This document shows, piece by piece, positions 17,702 through 25,881 of a stretch of DNA of 64,000 bases. The notes under the pieces are model-generated. The model was given only the letters and a program-made list of their open reading frames with translations. It searched no databases and was not told the DNA's origin. The first letter of the stretch is position 1; each line of letters begins with the position of its first letter. Source of the stretch: Polyangium fumosum (GTDB taxonomy: Bacteria; Myxococcota_A; Polyangia; Polyangiales; Polyangiaceae); NCBI RefSeq assembly GCF_005144585.1, contig NZ_SSMQ01000001.1, positions 1-64,000 on the forward strand. The letters run 5' to 3'. A program made the position numbers and the translations under genes.

Positions 17702-18331
17702 TCACGTCTGCCGCCGCCGCTTCGCCGGACGGCACGCGGGGGCGGCGCCGAGCAGCCTCGCCACGGCCGCCTCGCCGATGCGCCCGAGCGCCTCGCGCTC
17801 CAGCCCCGTCTTGGCGAGGAACTCCATCCCTTGCAGGACCGCGAGCAATAGCCGGCCGACCTCGCGCGCGTCCGTCTCCGGCGGCAGATCCCCCGCGTCG
17901 CGCGCCTTCTCCACAAGCCCGACGAGCAGCTCTTCGAGCGCGCCGAACGTCTCCCGCGCCCGCCTTCGCACCTCGGGGTCGTGGGATGCGAGCTCCGAGG
18001 CGCTGTTCACCAGCAAACACCCACGCTCGCAGACGGCGGCGGCCTCGGGCGTCGGCAGGTCCATCCGGAAGAGACCCCGAAGGCGATCGATCGCGGGCGC
18101 GTCGCCGCCGAGCGCGGCGCGTATGGCGTCGAGTCGCCAGGAGGCGTAGGCGTCGAGCACGGCGAGGAAGAGCTGGTGCTTGTCGCCGAACGCCGCGTAA
18201 AGACTACCTTTTCCGAGCCCCGTCGCCCGCATCAGGTCGTCGAGCGACGTCGCCGCGTACCCCTTCTCCCAGAACTGGTCCCGCGCGGCTTCGAGCACCT
18301 GTTCCACCTCGAACTTACGTGGACGACCCAT
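17702..18331 (-). CDS. TetR/AcrR-family transcriptional repressor
   Basis: 209 aa. The N-terminal helix-turn-helix reads EAARDQFWEKGYAATSLDDL, then MRATGLGKGSLYAAFGDKHQLF, a textbook TetR DNA-binding domain of the YxAFGDK type. The ligand-binding half is helical with Cys residues (AVCERGCLL) that could be redox-sensitive. The start at 18331 (MGRPRKF) has GAGAGG directly upstream; a longer frame adds 14 unlikely residues. It is divergent from the SDR gene at 18499, and the intergenic region contains two palindromic operators that overlap the SDR promoter, so it probably represses the SDR and itself. Confidence 0.9.
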   Translation of the reverse strand: MGRPRKFEVEQVLEAARDQFWEKGYAATSLDDLMRATGLGKGSLYAAFGDKHQLFLAVLDAYASWRLDAIRAALGGDAPAIDRLRGLFRMDLPTPEAAAVCERGCLLVNSASELASHDPEVRRRARETFGALEELLVGLVEKARDAGDLPPETDAREVGRLLLAVLQGMEFLAKTGLEREALGRIGEAAVARLLGAAPACRPAKRRRQT

Positions 18332-18348
18332 ACCTCTCTCTATGGTAC

Positions 18349-18377
18349 TTGACCGATCGGTCCACAAGTCCAATACT
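18349..18377 (+). promoter_or_regulatory. Predicted promoter of the SDR gene
   Basis: TTGACC (18349-18354) and AATACT (18372-18377) are spaced by exactly 17 bases and point toward the SDR start at 18499. The -35 box is five of six to consensus, the -10 four of six. The left operator overlaps the -35 box and the right one begins just after the -10 box, so repressor binding would block RNA polymerase. Confidence 0.5.
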
Positions 18378-18392
18378 GGACCACGTGGTCAA
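18349..18392. promoter_or_regulatory. Twin TetR-type operators
   Basis: Two perfect 12-base palindromes, GACCGATCGGTC (18351-18362) and GACCACGTGGTC (18379-18390), lie in the tetR/SDR divergent region. With flanks they are the same site, TTGACC-N4-GGTCCA, in opposite orientation, with centres 28 bases apart, so the whole 44-base block is itself nearly palindromic. This is the expected form of a TetR-family operator next to its own gene. Confidence 0.7.
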
Positions 18393-18498
18393 CAACGCCG
18401 ACGCGGACGTCCTCCGCGGCGGCGGCATGTCCTACCACGTCGGAGCGCGTGCCCGGCGAACCAAACCGAACGGATCTCAAAGAAGCGGGAGAATGATC

Positions 18499-19248
18499 AT
18501 GGGTGCACTCGAAGGAAAAGTTGCCGTCGTCACGGGCGGGAGCACGGGCATCGGATTGGCCGCGGCCAAACGGTTCGCCGCGGAAGGCGCGCGCGTTTTC
18601 ATCACGGGCCGACGAAAGGCCGAGCTCGACGCGGCCGTCGCGGCGATCGGGAGCAACGCCGTCGGCGTCCGCGCCGATTCGTCGAACCTCGCGGATCTCG
18701 ACCACCTGTATGACGTCGTCCGCGAGCAGGCGGGCCGCATCGACGTCGTCTTCGCGAATGCCGGCGGCGGAGAGTTCCTCCCGCTCGGCGCGATCACCGA
18801 GGAGCATTACGACAAGACCTTCAACACGAACGTGAAGGGCGTGCTCTTCACGGTGCAGAAGGCATTGCCTCTCCTGGTCGACGGCGGCTCGATCATCCTG
18901 AACGCCTCGACCACGGCGACGATGGGCACCGAATCCTTCAGCGTGTACAGCGCGACCAAAGCTGCCGTGCGAAATTTCGCGCGAAGCTGGATCCTCGACC
19001 TCAAGGCGCGCCGCATTCGCGTGAACGTGATCAGCCCCGGACCCATCAAGACCCCGGGCCTCGCTTCCCTCGCGCCGACGGAGGAGGAGGCAAAGGCGCT
19101 TCTCCAGGGCCTCGCCAGCACGATTCCCCTCGGCCGGCTCGGTGATCCGGACGAGGTCGGCAAGGCCGCCGTGTTCCTCGCCTCCGACGCGAGCAGCTTC
19201 GTCAACGGCGCCGAGCTCTTCGTCGACGGCGGGTACGCGCAGATCTGA
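18499..19248 (+). CDS. SDR-family oxidoreductase under TetR control
   Basis: 249-aa classical SDR. Motifs are TGGSTGIG (NADP/NAD binding), ANAGGG, the catalytic Ser in ILNAST, and YSATK with the Tyr-x3-Lys pair, followed by INVISPGPIKTPG-like and FVDGGYAQI C-terminal segments. The start at 18499 is preferred because GGGAGA lies seven bases upstream; the ATG two codons earlier sits on top of that ribosome site. It is divergent from the TetR gene with operators between them. TetR-SDR pairs of this sort commonly respond to electrophiles or antibiotics, but the substrate is unknown. Confidence 0.9.
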   Translation: MGALEGKVAVVTGGSTGIGLAAAKRFAAEGARVFITGRRKAELDAAVAAIGSNAVGVRADSSNLADLDHLYDVVREQAGRIDVVFANAGGGEFLPLGAITEEHYDKTFNTNVKGVLFTVQKALPLLVDGGSIILNASTTATMGTESFSVYSATKAAVRNFARSWILDLKARRIRVNVISPGPIKTPGLASLAPTEEEAKALLQGLASTIPLGRLGDPDEVGKAAVFLASDASSFVNGAELFVDGGYAQI

Positions 19249-19348
19249 GGGGCGTCGCGCCAGCAGGATGGTTCGTCCAATCGCTTGACGTCCTTGGAGA
19301 GGTGAGGTGTCGTGATCCCTCCGTCATGGGCGGACAGAGGAGAACGAC

Positions 19349-20971
19349 ATGAGCGATCAGGGGGCGACCACGTATCGCGCGTTTCTCGAAAGCCAGGCGC
19401 GCGACTTGGCGCTGGTGATTGCCGGCGACGCCACGACCGAGGTCGCGTGCCTCGGCAAGGCGACGACGGCGGAGGTCGCTGCCTGGTCCGAGGCCCTCGT
19501 GGGCGCGACGATCGACACGCTCCTTGGAGACGATGCGGCCGCCGAGCGCGTTTCGGCGGCCGCGCTCGGCCTCGGGCGTCGCGGCGCGCCCGCCGACGAG
19601 GTGCACCGCACCCTCTCCAAGGCCCGCCGCCATTTCCAGCGCGTGCTCCGCGCGTGGTCTGCTTCCGGCGGCGACGCCACGACCCACGCGGACGCGCTCG
19701 ACAGGCTGCTCGCTGTCTTCGACGAAGCGGCGTACGCGCTCGTCAGGTGCGCCGCCTCTGCCACCGCTGCCGTTCGCTGCGATGGCGATGCGCGTTTTCG
19801 GAGCCTGATAAACGCCTTCAAGAGCGTCGTGGTGCTCATTGGCGAAGACGACACCATTCTCGAATGGAACACCGAGGCCGAGCGCGTCTACGGGTGGTCG
19901 AGGGACGAGATCCTCGGGAAAAACTACCTCGAACTGTTTGTGCTGCCCGAGGCGCGGCCTCGGGTCGCGGCCGACATGCGCAAGGTGCTCGCGGGCGAGG
20001 AGACGCGCGGCTTCGAGAACCCGGTCGCGTCGCGGGACGGCGCCGTTCATATCCTGCAATGGAACGTCGGGCGCTTGCTCGACGGCGAGGGACGACCGAC
20101 CGCGGTCGTGGCCAGCGGCTACGACATCACCGAGCAGAAACGGGACCGCGAGGCGCGCGAGCGGAGCGAGGCGATGCTGCATGCGGTCATCTCGAATGCG
20201 CCCATCTTCCTCTTCGTCAAGGACATCGAGGGACGTTATACCCTGACGAACCGCGGCTTCGACGAAGGGCTGGGCCTCGAACCGGGCTCCGCGGTCGGAA
20301 AATTGGATACCGATCTCTTTCCGCCCCACGTCGTCGCGAGGAATCGCGCGGATGACCGGCGCGTCTTCGACGGGGGCGTGCCGGTCCAGCTCGAAGTGGA
20401 GATTCCCACGAAGATCGGCCCGCGCATCTTTCTCGGGTCCAAGTTTCCGTTGTTCGACGCGCGGGGCAAACTTTATGCGGTCTGCGCCATTGGCTCCGAC
20501 GTCACCGACCTCCGGCGGGCCGAGGCGGAGCAGGCGACGTTCCATGACCGGCTCATCGACGCGCAACGCGAGACCTTGCGCGAGCTCTCGACGCCGCTCT
20601 TGCCGATTGCCCCGGGCGTCGTGCTCATGCCGCTCGTCGGCGCCATCGACGAAAGCCGGGCGGCGCTCGTGCTCGAGGCGTTGCTCCAGGGCGTCGTCGC
20701 GCATCGCGCCGAGGTCGCGATTCTCGACATCACCGGCGTTCGCACGGTGGACACGGGCGTCGCGCTCGGCCTCGTGCAGGCGGCGCAGGCGGCGGGGTTG
20801 CTCGGCGCGGAGGTGGTCCTCACGGGCGTGCGCCCCGCGGCTGCGCGGACGCTCGTGGACATCGGGATCGACATGCGCGGCATCAAGACGGTGAGCAGCT
20901 TGGAGCAAGGCGTCGCGCACGCCATCGGGCGTTCGAGCCGCCGCGCCCGCCCGAAGGCGCCGGCGCGGTAG
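19349..20971 (+). CDS. N-terminal helical domain - PAS - PAS - STAS signalling protein (RsbR-like)
   Basis: 540 aa. An N-terminal helical region of about 140 residues (RsbR-N-like position) precedes two PAS domains (about 148-275, with TILEWNTEAERVYGW, and 276-395, with FLFVKDIEGRYTLTN) and a C-terminal STAS domain. The STAS part reads ELSTPLLPIAPGVVLMPLVG, then ILDITGVRTVDT and LLGAEVVLTGVRPAAARTLV, almost the same as the paralogue at 16381-17679. AGAGGAGAA lies just upstream of ATG 19349. The two PAS-STAS genes flank the tetR/SDR pair. Likely a stressosome-type sensor whose signal is read by the PAS domains. Confidence 0.85.
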   Translation: MSDQGATTYRAFLESQARDLALVIAGDATTEVACLGKATTAEVAAWSEALVGATIDTLLGDDAAAERVSAAALGLGRRGAPADEVHRTLSKARRHFQRVLRAWSASGGDATTHADALDRLLAVFDEAAYALVRCAASATAAVRCDGDARFRSLINAFKSVVVLIGEDDTILEWNTEAERVYGWSRDEILGKNYLELFVLPEARPRVAADMRKVLAGEETRGFENPVASRDGAVHILQWNVGRLLDGEGRPTAVVASGYDITEQKRDREARERSEAMLHAVISNAPIFLFVKDIEGRYTLTNRGFDEGLGLEPGSAVGKLDTDLFPPHVVARNRADDRRVFDGGVPVQLEVEIPTKIGPRIFLGSKFPLFDARGKLYAVCAIGSDVTDLRRAEAEQATFHDRLIDAQRETLRELSTPLLPIAPGVVLMPLVGAIDESRAALVLEALLQGVVAHRAEVAILDITGVRTVDTGVALGLVQAAQAAGLLGAEVVLTGVRPAAARTLVDIGIDMRGIKTVSSLEQGVAHAIGRSSRRARPKAPAR

Positions 20972-20974
20972 CGC

Positions 20975-21889
20975 TCATTCCCGCGCCTTGGCCCGCTCGA
21001 CCATCGCCAGATATTCATACGCCGCCACCGGCTCCTCCGGCAGACCGAGCGGCGCGAGAACCTCCTTCTGCAACGCCGCCCCGTCCACCTGCTCGCCCAC
21101 GAAAAACCCCGCTTCCTCCACGAATGCCCGCAGCCGCTCGGGCCGGATCCCCCACCGCATTCGCTCCCCGGCCAATCGAAGCGACGTGCGGATCAGCCAA
21201 TCCAGCGTCCCGAGATGCGGCCGCCCGGCGTCGTCTCCATCCACGTACGAGAAGGCCACGCGGCTCCCGGCCCCCGTGTGCTCGTGGATCGCCCGGAAAA
21301 ACGCCTTCACGTCCTTCACGTCCAGATACATGAGCAGCCCCTCGGCCACGACCACGCTTTGCGCGTCGCTCCGCCACGGCGTCTCGTGCAAGACCTCGCC
21401 GAGGGATCGCTCCGACAGATCCGCCGCGCAAAGGTGCAGGTTCGTCCGTGCAAACCCTGCGCCCCGCACCCCTTCGCGCTTCGGCGCTGCCGTCGCCGGC
21501 GCGTCGATCTCCACGCACGTCACCTCCGGATGACGCCGCGCGATGATCGCGGCCAGCGGATCGAACCCTGCGCCCACGACCAGAAGCTGCGTCGCTCCCG
21601 CTGCGATCGCCTCCTCCACGGCATCTGCCATCCACCGCTTTCGCAGTCCGAACCAGACGAGCTGACCGCGGGCCGTCCATGCCTCCGCGATCTCGTAGAA
21701 TCGTTGTGTCCACGGCGCGCGCATCATGTCGATGTGCCGCTGCGCGACGGCCCCGGACGCGCGCAGGATGGCCTCCGCCGTGGTCGCCGCATCCGCCGGC
21801 AAGAGGCCGGCGAATCGGGGCACGGCGTCGATCAGGACCATGAATCGTGCGATCTTCTTGGCCGTAAGGCTCGTGCGCTCGTGGGACAT
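20975..21889 (-). CDS. SAM-dependent methyltransferase, leucine carboxyl methyltransferase-like
   Basis: 304-aa class I methyltransferase of the LCM/PF04072 kind. The SAM-binding glycine-rich loop is LLVVGAGFDPLA, followed by an acidic residue after strand 2 (VTCVEIDAP), and the VVVAEGLLMYL motif is typical of the family, in which substrates are carboxyl groups or polyketide-type molecules. Convergent with the PAS-STAS gene; the stops are only 3 bases apart. The substrate cannot be inferred. Confidence 0.85.
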   Translation of the reverse strand: MSHERTSLTAKKIARFMVLIDAVPRFAGLLPADAATTAEAILRASGAVAQRHIDMMRAPWTQRFYEIAEAWTARGQLVWFGLRKRWMADAVEEAIAAGATQLLVVGAGFDPLAAIIARRHPEVTCVEIDAPATAAPKREGVRGAGFARTNLHLCAADLSERSLGEVLHETPWRSDAQSVVVAEGLLMYLDVKDVKAFFRAIHEHTGAGSRVAFSYVDGDDAGRPHLGTLDWLIRTSLRLAGERMRWGIRPERLRAFVEEAGFFVGEQVDGAALQKEVLAPLGLPEEPVAAYEYLAMVERAKARE

Positions 21890-21911
21890 GACGTCCCCGA
21901 GTGTAGCACCA

Positions 21912-23546
21912 TCACCAATCGAGCCGCAGCCGCCCGTCGGTGTAGACCCGGTTTGCCTTGCCGAGGTCCGTCGACCCGTTCTCGATCGCCCGGTGCACGT
22001 TCACTGCGGGTCGAAGCAGCGCGTCGCGGCCGAGATCGAAGCGTTGACCTCGAACGATCGCCCGATACGCCTTGTCGAGCGCGAGCGCGCGCTCGCGCGA
22101 CGGCAGGAGCAGGAACGCGAGGTCCCGATCGCCGCCGGGCGCTGCACGTCGCAGCTCGGATTCCGCGAGGTTTCCGCCGGGGAAAAAGCGCGCGAGCATC
22201 TCGTCGTTCGCGCGTAGCTCGTCGCCTCCGCCCACACGACGCAGATACGTGAGCACTTCAGGATCCGCGTGCCCGAGCTCGGGGACGTCGGGCATGCCGC
22301 GGAGGTCTTGCACCCGCCAGCCTTCCCTTCCCGGCACCTTGCGCGCGAGGGCAAACGTCTGATCGACCGTCACGCCGAGGCCCGAATGGCAGCCCATGCA
22401 GAACCGATGTTCCTCGTCCGTCGACAGCCGCAGCCGCCCCTCGGCGTCCTCGATGAACCCCTGCAATTGCCAGCCGAACGCATTGCGCAACCCGCTCGTC
22501 GCCGACCCCGTGTACACGGGCAGGAGCCCCTCGTCCTTTTCGTCCTGCTCTTTTTCGTAGGCGCGGAGGAGCGCCCATCGATCGAGCTTCAGCACCTTGC
22601 GTGAATATCGAAGCTCCTTCATGCGCCGCGCGACGTATCCAGGCGCGTTCGGATCCAGGTAGCGGACCGAATGCAAAAACTCCACGCCCCGCGGATAGAT
22701 CCCTCGTTCGAGCGGCTCGCTCGACGCGGCGCCGGCGTAGGTGCGTGGCAAGCGCCGCACGCGCGTCACGCCCGCGGAGAGCGCTCCATCACCGTCGAGA
22801 TCCTCCCCGAGGAGCCGCTCGTCGACCGGCTCGATCGTGCGGTCGATCCGATCCGCCTTCGCGTCGGGATCCGTCGTGATCGCGGCTTCGAGCAGCGACA
22901 GGTTCAGCGCGTAGATCGCGCGTGACGGTTTTCCGTGTTCGTCCGCGCGAAACACCTCGGGCAAGCGGAGGAACACATCGTCCGTGCTCCCATTCGTGGG
23001 CCAGAACGTACCGGGAAACGGCTTGAACCGAACGGCGCGAAAGCCACTCCCATCGCGCGCAAACCCCTCGTCGTCGAAGCCGCGATCGAGATCGAGATCC
23101 GGCACGTATCCTTCGTACCCGCGTGCGCTCGCGAGCGCGCGCCGCAGCGGCGCGTAGTTGTCCTCGCGCACGTAGCGGAGGAGCTCCTCGTCCGACATCT
23201 GCGCGATCTCCGCGCTCCGATCGACGAACAGGTTCGTGTAGTGGTTCTCGCGCGCCGCGTCCGAGAACGCGTATTCCTCCTGCAAATGCGCGTCCGCGCG
23301 CACATTCGTGCCGTGCGCGCTCGTGTGGCAGACCCAGCACGGGTTCGAGGTCCCGCCGGTCTTCGTGTAACAGAGCGGCGGCACCGAGGCCTCGGGGTTG
23401 TTCACCCGCCCCGCGGCCTCGCGGGCGCGCGCGAGCGGGTCGTAGAGGCCCTCGGCTGCCCTTTCCTCGCGCCGCCCGCACGAGGCCGCCCCGAGGGCTC
23501 CGAGGAGCCCGCACGCGAGCAGGAACGAGGGCAGGCGCGCGTTCAC
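21912..23546 (-). CDS. Exported di-heme cytochrome c-like lipoprotein
   Basis: 544 aa. The start is GTG 23546, overlapping the stop of the upstream PhoX-like gene as GTGA. Residues 1-23 are a lipoprotein signal with lipobox GAASC. Two CxxCH heme c sites are present, CWVCH near the N-terminus and CMGCH near residue 345. The intervening region is rich in acidic and aromatic residues and includes DLDGDGALS, a calcium-binding-like loop. It is presumably an outer-membrane or periplasmic electron-transfer protein. I do not recognise a named family, and the distance between heme motifs (about 270 residues) is unlike small cytochromes. Confidence 0.7.
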   Translation of the reverse strand: MNARLPSFLLACGLLGALGAASCGRREERAAEGLYDPLARAREAAGRVNNPEASVPPLCYTKTGGTSNPCWVCHTSAHGTNVRADAHLQEEYAFSDAARENHYTNLFVDRSAEIAQMSDEELLRYVREDNYAPLRRALASARGYEGYVPDLDLDRGFDDEGFARDGSGFRAVRFKPFPGTFWPTNGSTDDVFLRLPEVFRADEHGKPSRAIYALNLSLLEAAITTDPDAKADRIDRTIEPVDERLLGEDLDGDGALSAGVTRVRRLPRTYAGAASSEPLERGIYPRGVEFLHSVRYLDPNAPGYVARRMKELRYSRKVLKLDRWALLRAYEKEQDEKDEGLLPVYTGSATSGLRNAFGWQLQGFIEDAEGRLRLSTDEEHRFCMGCHSGLGVTVDQTFALARKVPGREGWRVQDLRGMPDVPELGHADPEVLTYLRRVGGGDELRANDEMLARFFPGGNLAESELRRAAPGGDRDLAFLLLPSRERALALDKAYRAIVRGQRFDLGRDALLRPAVNVHRAIENGSTDLGKANRVYTDGRLRLDW

Positions 23547-25774
23547 CGCGCCCCGTGGGGCCACACGCTCTGCACGTGCTCGCCCGGGTGCTGCACGCTC
23601 ACGAAGAGCGTGCGCATGTCCGCGGCGAGCGCCGGCCCCGTGGCCTCTGCGTCGCTCGGCATTGCCACGATGCGGAATGCCTTGCCAAACGTCGGCGACA
23701 CGACGCCCGGCGCGCCTGCAGCGTGCGCGCGATCGAGGTCGAGGAAGTACACCGCATCGGCGCGCTGGTTCGTCGCGAAATTCCCATCCGTGCCGAACCA
23801 CACGCCCCCCTCGTGATCGATCAGGATGTTGTCGGGGTTCGACGCATCGTACGGACCTGTCGCATTCGTGCCGGCCCAGACGCGGAAGAACACGAATGTC
23901 GTCGACGCCCCGGGGCGCTTCGCGTTCGCCTCCTGCAATGCGAACATGTTGCCGACCATGTCGGGGCGCTTCACCGAGGCCTGCTCGTGCACCGCCGGAT
24001 CGATCAGCTTGCCCGCCTGATCGAGCTGCGTCTTGTGCCCGTGGTTCGTGAACGACACGTAGATCCTCGGCGTCCCGCTCGGATCCCGCGGGTTGTACTC
24101 GACGTCCTCGGGCCGGTTCAGCTCCATGATCCCGACCTTCGTGCTCGCCGTGAACAGCGCGCGCCGCACGTCGTCGTCGCTCGCGAAGCCGCCGAGCCCG
24201 TTGTAGTCCGTGTCGGCGAGCGCCTCGCCCACGGTCTTGCCCGGCTCGCCGAGCGCGGCTGCGTTCGGGGCGATCGCCGTGCTCGCCGTGCCGAGCTCGA
24301 TCCATTGCCCGATCCCCGGCTGCGCCTCCGTCGGCGCCTCGCCCGTCGCGAGCATCGTCACGCCCGTCGTGTTGTCGAGTCCGGCAAAATGCGCGGCGTA
24401 GACCTTCCCCTCATCGAGCAATGCGCGCGTCTCGGCGCGCGTCATCCCCGGCTCGTAGACGTGTTTCGAGACGAACTTGTACATGCGGCCGCTCCGCCGA
24501 TCGTCCCCCGCGTAGAGCACGATGGGCTCGTTTGGCAGGAGCTTCCAGTCCGCGTCGACCACGAACGACGTGTTCTCCCACCGCGCGCGGCCCACCGCGC
24601 CGAGCTTCTTGTGGCCCACGCCCGCCGCGTTTTTCCCGTCATACTCGCCCGGCGCCTTGCCCGGATCGATCTCCACGAGATAGCCGTACAGATCCTTCGC
24701 GTGGCGCGATTTCACATCCGGCGACATCCCGAACAAGCTCGCTGGACTCGGCGTCGTGTCGAACGTGATCGGCCCGCCCGGATCCGCGCCTGCGCCGCGG
24801 ACGAGTTTTTGCTCGCTCGTCCAGAACACCTCCATGTCCCCATGGAAGTCCTGCACGTTTTCCTCGGCGGTGATCACCGTGCCCCACGGCGTCTGACCGC
24901 CCGAGCAATCGGCCATGATGCCGCTCACGACGCCGGGCGGGAGCGCGTGCCCCTCGTCGTCGTGATCGACTTCGAGCGGCGTGATCCCCGTGAGGCGCGC
25001 GAGCGTCTTGCTCGTCGCGTCGTATCGAATGGCCCCGGCGCCGCGATCGACGTGCCATGTCCCTTCCGGATCCTGCACCACGTGAAACCACGAGCCGCCG
25101 ACCTGGCGCTTGGCCTCCCGCAAGTACGTCGCTAGATCCGCGGGCGCCCACCGATTCGACGTCACGTCGTTCGTCAGCACGTTCTCCGCCGCGAGATCCT
25201 TCGCGAGCGTGAGGTGCTGGCCCGTCGGCGCCGTCGTCGACGTGGGAGCCTCATTCGGAATCGACTCGTGGTTCACCCACATCCACGCCGACGTGCCGCT
25301 GCCGTGCCATTGCGGCGGATCGCCGGGCACGTCGCTCCACCGATCTCCGAAAAACGCGATGTAATCGTTGTTCGTCCCGAACCGCGGCGCCGTGGGGCTC
25401 CGATCGAACGTCAGCGGATCGAGCCACGACACCACCACGTTCGGCGAGAGCCCTGCGATCGCCTGCACGCTCTCCGTCGACGTATTCGGAAGCGGGAACG
25501 CCACGCCCTTCGGCAGCGTCCCTCGCGCGACCTGATCCACACGCGCCCGGACGTAGCGCCCGAGATCCGCAGCGCCCGTGCCGAGGTCGTCCGCGAACGT
25601 GAATCCGACGACGCTCGAAAGCGGCCGCCCGCCGAGGGCTTTGGCCGTCGCCGGGGTCCGGTCCGGACCCTCGCCGTCGCCCTGGCACGCGACGAATACG
25701 ACCGCAATCAGGACGCCGGTCGTCCCAAGCGCCTGGAAATGTCGTTGCTCCCAGTGGCCCGTTTTCCGTTTCAT
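23543..25774 (-). CDS. PhoX-like protein (DUF839), probable lipoprotein
   Basis: 743 aa, resembling the PhoX/DUF839 family of secreted, metal-dependent phosphatases and related propellers. Visible blocks include WMWVNHESIPNE, DCSGGQTPWGTVITAEEN (the Trp-Gly-Thr and Glu-Glu region that binds calcium/iron in PhoX), GYLVEIDP, NRPEDVEYNP, PDNILIDHEGGVWFGTDG and the C-terminal FVSVQHPGE. The N-terminus (GVLIAVVFVACQGD) looks like a lipoprotein signal, whereas canonical PhoX uses Tat. GGGGGA lies upstream of ATG 25774; the earlier in-frame ATG lacks support. Its stop overlaps the GTG of the di-heme gene, so the two products are made together. Phosphatase activity is likely but not certain. Confidence 0.8.
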   Translation of the reverse strand: MKRKTGHWEQRHFQALGTTGVLIAVVFVACQGDGEGPDRTPATAKALGGRPLSSVVGFTFADDLGTGAADLGRYVRARVDQVARGTLPKGVAFPLPNTSTESVQAIAGLSPNVVVSWLDPLTFDRSPTAPRFGTNNDYIAFFGDRWSDVPGDPPQWHGSGTSAWMWVNHESIPNEAPTSTTAPTGQHLTLAKDLAAENVLTNDVTSNRWAPADLATYLREAKRQVGGSWFHVVQDPEGTWHVDRGAGAIRYDATSKTLARLTGITPLEVDHDDEGHALPPGVVSGIMADCSGGQTPWGTVITAEENVQDFHGDMEVFWTSEQKLVRGAGADPGGPITFDTTPSPASLFGMSPDVKSRHAKDLYGYLVEIDPGKAPGEYDGKNAAGVGHKKLGAVGRARWENTSFVVDADWKLLPNEPIVLYAGDDRRSGRMYKFVSKHVYEPGMTRAETRALLDEGKVYAAHFAGLDNTTGVTMLATGEAPTEAQPGIGQWIELGTASTAIAPNAAALGEPGKTVGEALADTDYNGLGGFASDDDVRRALFTASTKVGIMELNRPEDVEYNPRDPSGTPRIYVSFTNHGHKTQLDQAGKLIDPAVHEQASVKRPDMVGNMFALQEANAKRPGASTTFVFFRVWAGTNATGPYDASNPDNILIDHEGGVWFGTDGNFATNQRADAVYFLDLDRAHAAGAPGVVSPTFGKAFRIVAMPSDAEATGPALAADMRTLFVSVQHPGEHVQSVWPHGAR

Positions 25775-25881
25775 TCGCCATTCCCCCGGGCGGCGCTCGC
25801 GGATGCGGAGCGCGCGCCCGAGGATCTTGCCATTGCAGAGGTCGGGCACCACCCGTTTCGCGGCTCAGACCGCTCGCCGTG

